A stretch of DNA of 64,000 nt from the NCBI RefSeq assembly GCF_000321225.1, contig NW_004450383.1:226400-290399 (forward strand), read 5' to 3'. Both the position numbers and the translations under genes were made by a program. Shown here piece by piece: positions 14,021 to 26,945 of the stretch. Below the pieces are notes generated by a model. The model was not told where the DNA came from. It made no database searches and was given only the letters and a program-made list of their open reading frames with translations. Within the stretch, counting starts at the first letter, position 1; each line of letters opens with the position of its first letter. The stretch is from Odobenus rosmarus divergens (taxonomy: Eukaryota; Chordata; Mammalia; Carnivora; Odobenidae).

Positions 14021-15229
14021 CTATTTAAATTAGTTTGTAAGAGATCACTTCCTCTCATTTTTATTCTATTTAGTGTTGTGGTTTAATTACTACTGTGGAA
14101 CAATCTCTAACATCACAAGCCCTTTCTTTTCAGAAACACAAACAAGCAAAGACCTGTTTTTTTGTTGTTGTTACTTAGTAAGTTTCCCAGCTGGAGGTAA
14201 CCAAACTATCTTTTTTTTTAAATGAACCATTCACAAACCCCCAAATCAGTAGAATGAAATTTTAATTATTACACTAATTAAAACTTTAAATAGGTATTTG
14301 GTATTTAGTGAATTTCTATTTTTTTAATTAAATCCATTAAAAAAGAAAACATGATTTTTCCGGGAGACCAAAATGTGATGGGAAGGATTATTTGCAGTGC
14401 TACCTCTGCTTGCACTCCAGATTTTCCTTGTATTCCTTTGCTGAGGCACTATTACCCAACTCTACTTTCTCTCAAAACAGGGAGATTGCAAAAACTGTAC
14501 CAATGACATAAGATTCATAGTTTTCAAAACACATTAAAAAAATAACATGGACTGGAATTTAGGAACATAATCCATTTTTGCCTTTCAGTACAGTTAATTT
14601 CCCCTTCGCCTCCCAAGAAAAAGTTCTGTTTATTGTGTTGTATTTCTTTAAATACAAGTATAATTAAGTCCCCTTGGAAATGTAAATAATATATAAAACA
14701 ATAAAATTATAAATGGATATGGAACAAATTTATAGACACAGATATCCATCTCCAAAGACATATTTTTTGTATGTAGGTATATATATATATATTTCTTCCA
14801 ACTGTGGGAAATGAAAGACATCTAAGAGAATGTACTGTTTAAATAACAGTTCTTATATTTAAAGTCAATACATATGGGAGAGGTAGAGGAATCAAAATAT
14901 TTCCATTGCCTTGATTTATTTGCTTGTCAATCAATTATGAAATATCTCCTTTAACTTACTCTGTGACTGCTAGTTGTATACAGTGCAGTAAGAGACATAA
15001 AAGAAACACGTTATCTTACTTTATCTGTCAACTGGAGAGACAAGAAGGACAAATGAAATGACTAACCTTGTACTAATATTCACTGATCTTTACTCTGAAT
15101 AATCTGAAACCATTAAAATCACTTTTGGAGAATTACAGTTGCTTGATTTTGCTTTTACCATGATTTACATTTTATGTGACTTCTTCAAGCCCACATTACC
15201 CTGATTTCTTAAAATTTCGCTACAAAATA

Positions 15230-15850
15230 GGAGTTTTGGATAAAGGAAAGTTATTTATGGGCCGGAGCATTAGAAGATCATGACTTGAAGGAGAAGGCAT
15301 CTGAGCTTGTCTGGTAAAAATTGATAAGATTTTGTAAATTAAGGGGATGATTGAGAGTATTCATGGTAGTAAGCTAAAATATAGAACCAGTAAGGAAACT
15401 TACCTGACAGGTAGGAAAGATGTCTACTGAGAAATAATGGAAATTACAAATGGTAGAGTTCAATTTGGAAGTCTTGAATTTCAAGGTGATGACTTTGAAC
15501 TTGATGCCATGAAAAGTAGGGTGCAAAAGCAATGAAATAACATATTTTAGGAATATATGTGTCCAAAATTATATCCAGGATAGATTAGAGATGAAGGATA
15601 CTGAAAGAAAGGGCAGACAGCATTGTTTGTCTTATAGAATTGAAGTGATGAAGGCCTGGGGTAGGGTAAGAGAAGTAATAAATGACATGATGCTTTTCAG
15701 TGAGGATAGATTTCAGACATATTTTGTGGAGGAAAAACACAATGTGGGAGGGATTCAAAGATGAAGGAGGATCTCAAAGCCTTGGATGCTAGAAGACAAA
15801 TGGTCACATTGAGAAGAGGAATACAGCAGGTTAAAGTAATTGTGTTGAAG
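15230..15850 (-). repeat. L2-like antisense stretch
   Basis: Purine-rich text with GACTTTGAACTTGATGCC, CAGACATATTTTGTGGAGG and GAAGGAGGATCTCAAAGCC follows antisense L2 loosely. Assignment is uncertain. Confidence 0.4.
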
Positions 15851-16160
15851 ATAAGATTTTTTATTTTTTAGTTTCTCATTAAAAACAACATTTAAGTGAA
15901 ATGGGTATGTTTGATAAATATATTTAAAATGTGTAATTTGTCTCTTTAAAAATTGAACTACTGTGTTTTTAATATTTTGTTTAGTTTCATTTTAAAATTG
16001 GATAGTAAATATAAATAGTTTCTCTGGTGGATGTGATTTAATCAGATATAATTTGAAAATGCTAATTATTATATTTTTGGAATATAAAAACAACAGTAAT
16101 TCATTGTTTAAACCTTTCATTTAGGAAGAAGAAGGTAATTATTTATTTTACTTTATACCT

Positions 16161-16350
16161 CAGTTCTTAACACGGGGCATTTTTTTGCATCCCAGGGAAC
16201 ATTTGGCAATATCTGGAGACGTTTTGTTTGTCATGACTGGAGAAGTTAGAGATCAGGAATGCTGCTAAACATACTGCAAAGCACAGGACAGCCCCAGGAC
16301 AAAGAATCATAAAACCCAAAAACTCCACAGGGCCAATGATGGGAAACCAT
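16161..16350 (+). mobile_element. hAT-Charlie non-autonomous element (MER5-like)
   Basis: It starts CAGTTCTTAACACGGGGCA and includes GGAACATTTGGCAATATCTGG, GCTGCTAAACATACTGC and GCACAGGACAGCCCC, ending in a degraded inverted end, GGGAAACC. The order matches a common MER5-class element; the exact subfamily is uncertain. Confidence 0.7.
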
Positions 16351-16468
16351 GTCTTATTAAGCGAAAGGCATTGTCATGGTGTGGTTTCAGCTAGACATTA
16401 TAAGTCACAGGGAAGCTTATCATCAGGAGACACCAGATACACTGAAGGCTATTGAAAACCCTGACAAG

Positions 16469-16669
16469 GGGCACGTGGGTGGCTCAGTCGTTAGGCATCT
16501 GCCTTCGGCTCAGGTCCTGATCCGAGGGTCCCGGGATCGAGCCCCACATCGGGCTCCCTGCTCTGCGGGAAGCCTGCTTCTCCCTCTCCCACTCCCCCTG
16601 CTTGTGTTCCCTCTCTCGCTGTGTCTCTCTCTGTCAAATAAATAAATAAAATCTTAAAAAAAAAAAAAA
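16469..16669 (+). mobile_element. CAN SINE, sense, perfect target-site duplication
   Basis: The head is GGGCACGTGGGTGGCTCAG and the tail AAATAAATAAATAAAATCTT plus about 20 A. AAAACCCTGACAAG flanks it on both sides (16455-16468 and 16670-16683). Confidence 0.97.
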
Positions 16670-16773
16670 AAAACCCTGACAAGTAGCCAAAAGAGCAGTT
16701 GTACTCTTTTATTTAGAAAGGTACTGGCATTCATACTTTCATATTTCCCTATATATTTATATCTATATAATTT

Positions 16774-16968
16774 TTTAAAGATTGATCTATTTATTTGAGA
16801 GAGAGAAAGAGAACAAGGGGAGGGGCCGAGGGAAAGAGAGAGAATCCCAAGCAGACTCCCTATTGAGCATAGAGCCTGACATCGGGCTTGATCCCTGGAC
16901 ACTGATATCATGACCTGAGCCAAAGTCGAGAGCTGGCCACTTAACCAACTCAGCCACCCAGGTGCCCC
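16774..16968 (-). mobile_element. Older CAN SINE, antisense, with target-site duplication
   Basis: It runs from TTTAAAGATTGATCTATTTATTTGAG to CAGCCACCCAGGTGCCCC. TATATCTATATAATTT flanks both ends (16758-16773 and 16969-16984). It is more diverged from the other copies. Confidence 0.93.
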
Positions 16969-17242
16969 TATATCTATATAATTTATAACAATATAAAGTT
17001 TGATAGATAATTATACATTTTCATCAGATTCTTATATAACTAAGTGATCTGAATGTGGACTTCGTGGATAGAAAATGTCAAAACAAATTTGTTAGACAAT
17101 TGCTGGTTGTTTAAATAAAGCTGTGGGCACATTAGTTTATTTGTGAAAATCATAACTCACAATTGTTTGAAGAAATAGGAATCGATTTTGGCAAATCTGA
17201 ATCCATCAAACTTACTCTTCGTCATATTCCCTTGTTTCCTAG

Positions 17243-17431
17243 GTGTTACAGTGAACACTTACTCTTGCTTGGACCCTGGCATTCCTGTACATGGCCGTCG
17301 CTATGGTCATGATTTCTCCATAGGTTCTACTGTTTCATTTAGTTGTGATCCAGGATACAGGCTGAGCCATGAAGAGCCTCTTCTGTGTGAAAAAAACCAC
17401 TGGTGGAGTCATCCACTCCCAACCTGTGATG
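17243..17431 (+). CDS. CSMD3: CSMD3 exon: complete sushi/CCP domain (first sushi in window)
   Basis: This 189-base exon encodes a whole sushi (complement control protein) module. The order is VTVNTYSCLDPGIPVHG, then GHDFSIGSTVSFSCDPGYRL, then LLCEKNHWW and PLPTCD. All four cysteines are present in the sushi spacing (expected pairing C1-C3 and C2-C4). The GSTVSFSCDPGYRL strand and the Trp before the last Cys are the other hallmarks. The acceptor is TTGTTTCCTAG and the donor GTAAGA. It is symmetrical (phase 1 in, phase 1 out), so it can be skipped in frame, dropping one module. I see no N-glycosylation sequon. Sushi modules of CSMD proteins alternate with CUBs and, in CSMD1, have been tied to complement regulation; that is family knowledge, not shown here. 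Confidence 0.93.
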
Positions 17432-19069
17432 GTAAGAATTAATTCAACATGCAAAAAAAGCTGATTTATAAACCACAAAGAAGTCAATATAATATTTACA
17501 AAATGTGAGGCTTAATACAACTATAAATATTTTATATTTTAAAAGATTATCTTGAATTTGGGTAATTTTCTTATCAGACCATTAATAAAATAAAAAATGC
17601 ATTATATGTCACCAAGACTTCAAAAAGAAAAAATAAATAAATATTGATAACCAGCCAAACTTACCCTATGCCTTACCCTATGCCTAAAGATGGTATATAT
17701 ATTTTCAAAATATGCACTTAACCAGTTTTAAGTTTATATTGTGTGTTTGGACCTTTGACAAAGTAGCATTGAAAATGTCAAATTGCTATCAATGAATGCA
17801 CAGAAGGAACAGAATATTACCTCCCAAGTTGGAAGGCAAAATGTATCAGTCCAAATTCTACCTAAGTATGCAACACTATGACAATGTACTCAGGCTGTCC
17901 TGTGGTGGCAAATTCTTGGTTATGATGAATATTCTACCAGTGTCCTTACCTCTTCTTTATTTCAATGGAGAATAAGTCAGAAATGCTTCATTTTTTCAGA
18001 AAACACATGTGAAAATACAGTGGAAGAAACTGCTTCGCTAAGTTCAAGAAGTGTTTTCATACTTGCTTTATCAAAAAGCACGCATGATGTAAATCTATGC
18101 GTTATTTGATCCTGGGCTTTATTTTTTATTTATAACACTACTTCCAAGTTCTGTACTTACTCTTGTTCAAAGTGGAAGATCACATTCGTCATTTTACGAT
18201 TAAACTTTCAAATACTGTCACTTCCGTCATTTTTTAGAAAGAGTTTTAGGCCAATTTGTTTTTATAAAAAGGTTTAAAGGAATCATCAGCACATCTTCCT
18301 TGTATTTGGTATAATACTATTTGTAATGTCAGCATTCTTGTGATTGTAAGTAGCAGAATCCCAACACTAACTGGTTTTAAAAAATAAAAGCAGAATTTGT
18401 TGTTTATTCAAATCTTACAAAAGGCAAGGGTGGTGTACTTCTCGTGGCTAATTACAAAAATGAATTCAAACCTTTTCAAGGCTCTCTCCATTGTCTACCT
18501 AGGCTTTTCTCTGTGTCTTGACATAATTCTCTTTAATTGCAGCCAGGCTTTTTCTACATGGGTGTGTATAGCAGTGCAGAATACACTCGTAGGAACACGT
18601 AGACTTACAGTCTCATATTTCCAGGATCAGACAAGATTGAGAGTTCTTCCATGTTCCAATTAGAAAAATTACAGGAAAGGTCTCTGAGTATCCCATACCT
18701 GAACCAGTTACTGTCGTAAAGGAGAAGGGCCCATTACAATTAGCATTGTCCAGGTCATATGTCCATCCATTTCTATGGTTGAGACAAAATATAGTACTGG
18801 TGTATAGCTGTTTAGTTTATGGATGGATATTCTGCACTACTTGGAATATGTGGCTGAAAGACGATACATTATCCTTTTTGGTATCAAGTCTGTCAGTTGG
18901 AAAGAGTACTTTGAATTCAGTTCTCTTTTCTGTATACTTAGGTTTCTGAGTTTTTACTAATCTTTTTAAATTCATCTTGTTTCACTATTGACGAAGGAAC
19001 CTTGAATCTCAAGTCAGAAATGGTTCAATTAGATTCTGTGCTATTTAGTAAATTTGATACCTTATCTTT

Positions 19070-19306
19070 TTTTAATGCTTTAAAAGAATATTTATTTATT
19101 TTGAGAGACAGAAAGGGAGAGAGAGAGTGTGTGTGTGCGTGTGTGCATGCAAGCAGCAGGAGGGGCAAAGGGAGAGGGAGAGAAAATTAAGCAGACTCCA
19201 CGCTGAGCGTGGAGCTCAACGCGGGGCTGTCTCATGATCCATGAGATCATAACCTAAGCCGAAACCAAGAGTCCCATGCTTAACCTCCTGAGCCACCCAG
19301 GCACCC
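19070..19306 (-). mobile_element. Older CAN SINE, antisense
   Basis: TTTAAAAGAATATTTATTTATTTTGAG is followed by a GA/GT-rich region, CATGATCCATGAGATCATAACC and CTGAGCCACCCAGGCACCC. It is longer than the young copies and carries a GTGTGTGTGC expansion. Confidence 0.9.
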
Positions 19307-19344
19307 TTTTTGCTACAGAGTAACACCTGTCATGTCACTTACAT

Positions 19345-19530
19345 TCTTCTTTATAGTATTTTCCACTCCCTAATACCCTTATGTATTTACTGCTCACTTT
19401 TCTACTAGGATGTCAGTTCTATATGGCAGGAACTTTGTTAAGTTTACTGTTATGTCCTCAGTGCCAAGAGCAGTTCCCGTCACACAGTTCGTACTCAATA
19501 AATTTGTGTTGAATGAAAAGAATGAATGAA
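19345..19530 (+). repeat. L2 LINE 3' end
   Basis: GGATGTCAGTTCTATATGGCAGGAACTT, CCTCAGTGCCAAGAGCAG and ACTCAATAAATTTGTGTTGAATG match the L2 3' end order. Confidence 0.75.
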
Positions 19531-20559
19531 ATATACTCCCTAGTCTTTTGGAAATACTATATTTTCATCCTGCATATATATTTTCTTGTCCTTTGCCTTC
19601 ATTCATCTTTGTATTCCCCTTACACTAGGAAGTCCTAGACCTCCCCTCACCTATATCAAAATCTTAGTCAATTTTTAAAAGTCGTTGACTCATTATGCTT
19701 TCCCTGGATAAAGCATCGGGGCAAAATCTCAACTTTTCTTAGGCCCTGTAGTATAGTTTCTCATATGGGTTTACAGTTCAAACTGGGGAGATGTGGAAAT
19801 AGAAAAAAAATTTGAGTTTAAAAACAAACAAAAACTCATAATGGGATTTATAATAGATGCCTATTCCTGTGCTCCATTGCAATACTCAAAATGTTTTGAT
19901 GGATACTGGTCTAGAGATTGTCTGTTGTTGTTCTAGACAGTTGAGCACTTGTCAGGTGTGTATCACTACAAAGAGCAAAGTATAATTTTATATATAGATC
20001 TGGACCATAACATTCAAGGGCTTAGCTTTTGAGAAGACTTTACTATTTTAAAACTCTAATTGATATCCATCATGTGACAAAGTAGTGATCATATGTGGCA
20101 AAAATCTGAGAGAAAAAAGAAAACTGCTAGTCGAGATCACTGTATATCTGGCTAATTGCCCTCAGCTCATATTTTGGGCTGTCATTGTAACTTTGCTGCA
20201 CTGCCAGTCTCTGCCCTTTTATATGCTTTCCTCTGCCGGCTTCACTGTAACATAAAGTAACTGGGTATTTCATGTACATTTCATCACTCTCTAATTTCTC
20301 TGCAGTGCTTTGCTTGATACAGAATTTGTCTATCTCCCATTCACAAGAACATATAAACCTATTATATGTGTTAAAAAATGTTTGTGTCCCTAAAGACATA
20401 TGGCATCCATTAGCAAGGTGGTTGAGATAAACTGAAATTTCTTCAGAAGAGGTGATATACAAAGAACAGGAGATCCATGGCATCGGTTTTAGGCACTCTC
20501 AATCCTTGAAGTTTACTGTACAAATGACCATATATTCTGTTGAACTGAATTAAAAAACT

Positions 20560-20640
20560 CTTAAAAAATTTAAAAAATTAAGAAATTAAATTAAAATTTT
20601 AAGTTAATTAAAAAATTAAAAAATTAAAAAAATTAAAAAA
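20560..20640. repeat. AT low-complexity tract
   Basis: Degenerate AAAAATTA units, almost no G or C. Confidence 0.9.
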
Positions 20641-21269
20641 CTATTCTTGGAGAAATTTTCTTTATAGACTGTATACCACTGTATCTTTTTCAATATATTT
20701 AGTTCCATTTTCTATCTTACAGTAAAAAAAAAATTCACCTTTTTTATTCATCTTAATATTTTAGTCTTCTCATAACTGATTCTAATAGACTGATTTCCCC
20801 TTATACTTTCTTAGCATTCTAATAGGAAGGGAACTTTTTAGAGAAGCAAACATCATCAGATTGGTAGAATATTCAGTAATAAATTAACCACTTATAAAAT
20901 TAATCCAACTCAAACCTGCATTAGCATTTATCACTATGCATTGTATCAATGCACGTGTAGGTAATTTCTTGTGATTGTTCAAAAAAGCCAATAATATAAA
21001 GCAAATACGATTCCAAATATTTGCAATGTAAAATAATCTCATTTAGAAAGATGAAGGATTTCATCAAATGATGCTGTGGCTGCTGATGATGGAAGACTGT
21101 TTCAATTACAGACAAAGCCATTGACAGATGAGAATTCGTAAGATATAAATCAATTAAAGACAGGAATACTGACACATTTAGGTATTCGGTGCTTAAAAAG
21201 AGATTGATTTGAATATGAAAGGATTAACTTAATCTCTGAGAAAATGAATGATATCCTTGAATAATTTTT

Positions 21270-21504
21270 TTAAAGATTTTTTTTATTTTGAAAGAGAGAT
21301 AGTGAACGAGCATGTTCGTGTAAGCGGGGGCCAGGGGGTGTGGAAGGATGCAGAGGCAGAAGGAGAGAGAGAATCTCAAGCAGACTCCGTGTCCAGTTCA
21401 GAATCTGACGCAGGGGTAGGGGCTGGATCTCACGACCCTCAGATCGTGACCTGAGCCGAAATCAAGAGTTGGATGCCTAATCTACTGAGTCACCCAGGCG
21501 CCCC
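21270..21504 (-). mobile_element. Older-type CAN SINE, antisense, perfect 19-bp duplication
   Basis: It runs from TTTAAAGATTTTTTTTATTTTG to GAGTCACCCAGGCGCCCC. ATATCCTTGAATAATTTTT is present at 21251-21269 and 21505-21523 without mismatch. Confidence 0.96.
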
Positions 21505-21658
21505 ATATCCTTGAATAATTTTTATATAGATTGATCATTTGAGGGAGAATGCTACAAAATAAACATAAGTGAAGGACATCATAGTATAGCATGCTATAAT
21601 TTTTTGGTAGAAATTGTGGAAAAAAATCAACACTTGATTCAAGAGTCAGCTTAATATC

Positions 21659-21800
21659 AGAGACTCCAGAACTAGACTGCTAGAGTTCCCTCTGTACTTG
21701 CCTTCTCATCTGTAAACTGTGAATAATTACAGTACTTTTCTCATTGGATTGTTATGAGGGTTAATTGAGTTAATAAAAATAAAAGTATTCAGAATAGTGC
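21659..21800 (+). repeat. MIR fragment
   Basis: CTTCTCATCTGTAAACTGTGAATAAT, GGATTGTTATGAGGGTTAATTGAG and AGAATAGTGCCTGTCA follow MIR core order. Confidence 0.75.
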
Positions 21801-22340
21801 CTGTCATGTTGTAATTTCAATATGAGTCATTGTTTTGCTTTTGCTAAGAACTGGTGAGTAGTTGCAATTTTATCCTGTTTTATTAAGATATAAAATACAC
21901 ATATTTTCCTATTTTTAGTTTCATTTTTAAAAAAAAAAAAAAAAGACCTAAATCACAGTCTTTCCCCATAATTTACTATGAAATTCTATCTTTAAGTCAG
22001 TTCCTTTCAGGGGCCTTTATCTACTACTAATATTCTCAACTAACAAAAACCTCCACTATGTCATAAAAATGCACTCTATATTTATCATTTGCTTATAATC
22101 AAAGTAATAATATAAATGTTCATTAATAATATATTAGTTATTGACTATTCTTCCTAAATATTTTAATGTGTTCATGGTTACTTAACTTTATTCATGTTTC
22201 TGCAGAATGTCCCTTTAACGTCCCACCTTCAACACAGATGTGGTAGGTATAGTTGGCAGACAGAAAATTCTCAAGAAATTTTCCAAGTACAGAAGGAGTT
22301 TTGACAGAGTAGCATTATTCAAAAGAATGCTGATATGTAG

Positions 22341-22524
22341 GGGTGCCTGGGTGGCTCAATTGGTTAAGCATCTGCCTTTGGCTCAAGTCGTAATCCCAGG
22401 GTCCTGGGATCGAGTCCCATATCGGGCTCCCTGCTCAGCGGGGAGCCTGCTTCTCTCTCTGCCTGCCACACCGCCTGCTCTCTCTCTCTCTCTCTGTCAA
22501 ATAAATAAATAAAATCTTAAAAAA
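22341..22524 (+). mobile_element. CAN SINE, sense
   Basis: The head is GGGTGCCTGGGTGGCTCA, with a CTCTCT block and AAATAAATAAATAAAATC tail. A 20-bp duplication (22321-22340 and 22525-22544) has one mismatch. Confidence 0.96.
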
Positions 22525-23314
22525 AAAAGAATGCTGATGTGTAGAAGAGTTTTCCCTCTACAACCTGTAAACACACTAGTTACACATGCATGCATAGGCG
22601 CACATGTCTGACATACTGAATAAAAATTTCACATCTCTTTTCTGTGTTTAACTAATTAACTCTCTTAATTTTGATCCTTCTCTTCACTAAGTTTTACTCT
22701 ATCTGTATGCAATGTAGTCCTTTCAAATGGTAAAGCATCTTCACTCATCACATTTCACTCAACAAATTCATACCATGTTGTATTTTTTTGTCTCTGATTC
22801 TCACAATGGAGAATAAAATGAAATATAGTGTACTAGGAATAAATTGACATATGTAAAAATAATCTAATAAAAAAATACAATCCTCTGTCAAAATGTAGAA
22901 TGCATTACAAGGGGGCTAAAAACAGATCAACTTAGCACCACCATTACCAGCAAGATACAGTAGAAATGGTATACCTAGCTCTTAAATTGATCACAAAAAC
23001 ACAGTGAGACTTTTTTAAAAATTGAAAGGAAATTTGAGAGTTTCAGTAATAATAGTTGCCAATCAAGGCCTGTGCAGGCTCTAAATAGGAGGCTAAGGTA
23101 GCAAACCATGCATATTATTTGCAATGTATTGATATTATTAATATTATTGCAACAGAAGCATGGCTTTATTTTAGTCTTATATTTGGTCTTAGGGAGATGA
23201 TCTATAAGACAAATCCCAGAGAGGCATTTGTAAAAGACCTTCTTTTATTACTGGGTGGAGTAAAAGAAATAAAAAAAGGAGAAGTGGACTTTAATTTTGT
23301 ATATAAATATAAAT

Positions 23315-23386
23315 ATATGTGTGTGTGTGTGTGTGCGTGTGTATATCTGTGTGTGTATGTGTATGTATATGTGTAATATATATATA
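23315..23386. repeat. GT/TA compound microsatellite
   Basis: About ten GT units, then interrupted GTAT and TATATATA runs. Alternating purine-pyrimidine sequence could favour Z-DNA. Confidence 0.95.
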
Positions 23387-24425
23387 TTTTCAAGCCTGCT
23401 TGTTTGAATACGTGGAAGAATTGCAAACAACTTATTTCTAGCCAGATCAGTGTAGAATTGTAGCCAGATTGCCTTGACTCTTCTCAGCATTATTACTTGG
23501 AAGAAATCATGGAAAAGCCTAAGGCCAAACTCACCTTTCTGTGTACCAGAGAAGTGAAGCAAGGATCGGAGCAGACAAGGCAACACACAGTTCTTACTGT
23601 CTTTGCCATGTCCAAGAGAGCTGACATCTCTATGGGGAAGAGAATAAGGCATCAGTACCTTTCTGTTTGTTTTAGAATATGCATTTTACCTGGCTATATC
23701 TTTGTCTCCTTTAATTTTTAATACTGATGAAATTATCTGGTATAGCATAACCACTGATGTTTGTTGAGTGTAGTAGAAGACAGTGTAAACTATGATTTGT
23801 TCTCAAAAAAAAAAATGAACATTGAATCAAATTTGAATTTATTTGACCTTAGTTCATAAACATATATTTATTTTTACTATCGCAGAGTATTTGCTTAAAA
23901 GTTATAGCTTCTCAAACATTCCTGTTTGTTCCTGATATTTCCCAAAGAAATGGAGAAGTACAGAAGCAGCCTTCAAATTTTTTGCCACTTAACTCACTCT
24001 TTTAAAAAGAATTATATGAAGAATGACACATTCCCCTTTAGGAATCTAAAAGAACTGATTTTGCATAATTAGCCATTCATTTTCTTAAAGCTTATTAAAA
24101 GAGGGCTGCTAAACAATTAATTACTCATGTTTAATTTATGACCAATTTATGCAAATGTTACTTATAATTAGAAATGTATAAGTATGTACTTCAGCTTCAA
24201 ATGTGAGAAGATGAGCTACGTTATCGTGTGGCTAATTCTCAGAGGCTATTACATACCTTTTTCTTCTCTAGGTCTGCAGTGGGTGAAACTATTTCCTAGT
24301 ATTGGAGGAGGTCTCGTACACACTCCTGTTATTACCAAGAAGTAGCTTAAGCAAAGAAAATCAGATTGATTCTATTTCAAGAGAGCAGAGATTTCTTCAG
24401 CCGCTGCCTCTCTAACTATGACTGA

Positions 24426-24665
<240 letters not shown>

Positions 24666-25823
24666 TGAGCAAAAACAGATCAGTACTAAAATATGCTAAC
24701 ACAAAATCCAGTTTGAGTAACTGCAGCAGAGGATTATATTTACTTTTCCATAGTTTTATAATATGCTTATGTTTTTACCAGAATGGTAATATAAGAGATA
24801 TTTATTTTCTTTTGATGTATTAAACTCATGTTGTTTGGAATTTTCATATCAACAAAATCTCAAACAGGGTGGCTTTTTGTCTCCGGTATAGTGTTAAGAG
24901 TTTGATTTCAAAAGTTCAAAAGGGAATAGGAAGATGATCTGAAGTGCTGAGCCAATGGTAAAGCAAACATAACATATTTATATATATTGCTTTTAACATG
25001 TTTATGATTATTTATTATAATTATATCCTTCATATGAATTTATAACCATTCAAAAATACTTGTGTCTCGGTTTTCTATTAGAACTGCAGCTATATCTCTC
25101 ACACAATTGATTGAGAGTATAAAATTGCACTGGGCATGGGGTAGATTTAATAAATGTCTTTTGAACAAATAAATGAAAGGCCCTGTAGAACTAAGTATGG
25201 TCTATTCATGCAATACAACTAAACAAATAAACTAGCAATAGAAGTGGTTAAGGCAACACCTTAGTGGGAAAATGGTTATCCTAACATATCAAAACGAAAA
25301 TGGATTAAAATTACTTACCTAAAAATCTCTATGTGTTAATCTTTTAAAAAGACTGAAATTATTCATTTTAAAAACTGCTTTGGAGAAGGTTTTACTTTTA
25401 GCTCTGTTGTTAAATCATTCCTGTCAGTTTTTACTATTATATCATACTTATTGATTTTACTATAGAAAATCTTTAAAAAGATCCTAGTAAGGAAAAGATG
25501 CTATTACAATTTTTAAAAGTAAAACTTATGTTTCATACATTTGAAGTCACTGCATTCTTGCAAAATAAGTTTGCCTTTATTAAAATTATACATCATTTTA
25601 TTGAGGGTGAGGATCATATTGGAGTTATGATTATAATGAAATTAAATGTTATCGACAAAAAAGCTAAAATGAGTATTCTGATATTGAACAGAAGGAACGA
25701 AGTAGAAGACTTTGTAAACTGTGGTTTTTGTTCTTCTCCATAACACAAGACCTCTTTGTTGGATGTTAACCAGAGCATCCTATTATTCCAGCGTGCAGTG
25801 GATTAATGGAGTTTAAAATAAGC

Positions 25824-25844
25824 TTTCTTGTATTCTACAAGAAA
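25824..25844. repeat. Perfect short inverted repeat
   Basis: TTTCTTGTA and TACAAGAAA are perfect complements separated by TTC. It lies 19 bases before a larger hairpin. Confidence 0.9.
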
Positions 25845-25862
25845 ATGGAGGGCTACATACTG

Positions 25863-25953
25863 CCTGCTATGTAAATAGAGGTTTAATTAACACTTAAGGT
25901 TTTGCGTCTTCACAGGTTGCAAGTGTTAATTAAATCTGTATTTACATGGCAAG
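25863..25953. other. Strong intronic hairpin (33-nt arms, 25-nt loop)
   Basis: Left arm 25863-25895 and right arm 25921-25953 pair along 33 positions. The fully paired core is TTTAATTAACACTT against AAGTGTTAATTAAA, and TATTTACAT recurs further out in the right arm. As DNA there are four mismatched positions, two of which would be G-U in RNA. The loop is 25 bases. The size and shape resemble a primary microRNA stem or a conserved palindromic element. Nothing in the sequence shows transcription or function beyond the fold. Confidence 0.75.
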
Positions 25954-26774
25954 AAATGCAGATTTAGATGCTTTTCTTTAAGAGCCAAGAAAATTTGTTG
26001 AAAGTACAACTATTCCAAAGCGTAACCGAAGTTATGTGAAGGATAATCTCTTAAAGTTGGGAGAAATTGTCAAGGTAATATAGTCCAACCCCTCACCCAG
26101 TACACCAGTTTCTTTCTATAGTGTTCCAGAAATATGATAAACTTGCCTGATATTGATACTTATGTTGATAGCAAACTTATTCCTTGGGAAAACTTGCTCA
26201 ATTTTTGTATGGTTGTAATTGTTTGAAAATTATTCTGCAACTATTATCCCTGTTCTGCCCTCTGGAGTTAGACAAAACAAACACACAAAAACAACCTAAT
26301 CCTTTCTCCACCCTAACTCTGCAATATACCAAGTCACAATTCTGTGCCCATAATGGCTTTCATGTCTGCTACCCCCAGTCCCTTATCCCAGCTTTTTTGT
26401 CCCAGACTAATCACCTCAGTTCCATCAATTCTTTATTGTAAGATAATTTTTATCGTCATCACCATTCTAACCACCTTTCTCTGGACGTGTTCCAGTGGAT
26501 TGATATCTAGGGATATCAGTATCCTTCTATAGTGTATTCTCCCAGCACAAAACACTGTATGGCATTATTTAACTCCACAAAGTATTTCCATTAGTGAAGC
26601 CTGTACATATTTGTTTTTATTAGCTTTTTTTCCATGTCATAGCACTAATTTAAAGTACAGTAAGCCCAAATCCTAAAATTCTCTATTTGTGCAGTTGAGT
26701 TTTTTCTATCATCAGTTCAAGACTTTTTTTTTTTCTTTAAGAGTTGATGTTATCAAGAATCAGTGGGCCTTTCA

Positions 26775-26945
26775 AATGCCTATGAAGTAGTATAGGTGTT
26801 ACTTGCATTTTATAGACAAGAATCTGAAGTCACTAGAGGTTATTTATTTACACTCAAAGCCACAGTGTCTGTGAAGATTGGACAAAGAATTGAATTCACA
26901 TCCTATGACTACACATCAAGTGCTCTTTTTCTGAAACCACATTTC
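26775..26945 (-). repeat. MIR fragment, antisense
   Basis: TTGCATTTTATAGACAAGAATCTGAAG, AGGTTATTTATTTACACTCAAAG and GAATTCACATCCTATGACTAC follow antisense MIR order. Confidence 0.6.

Noticed and set aside
20127..20483. 118-codon open frame on the minus strand
   Set aside because: It begins with ATG but shows no recognisable domain, no signal of splicing or retroposition, and no repeat of known coding origin. I treat it as a chance frame; a protein search would settle it.
23248..23652. 134-codon minus-strand frame
   Set aside because: It crosses the GT/TA microsatellite, producing His-Thr and Tyr-Ile repeats. Chance frame.
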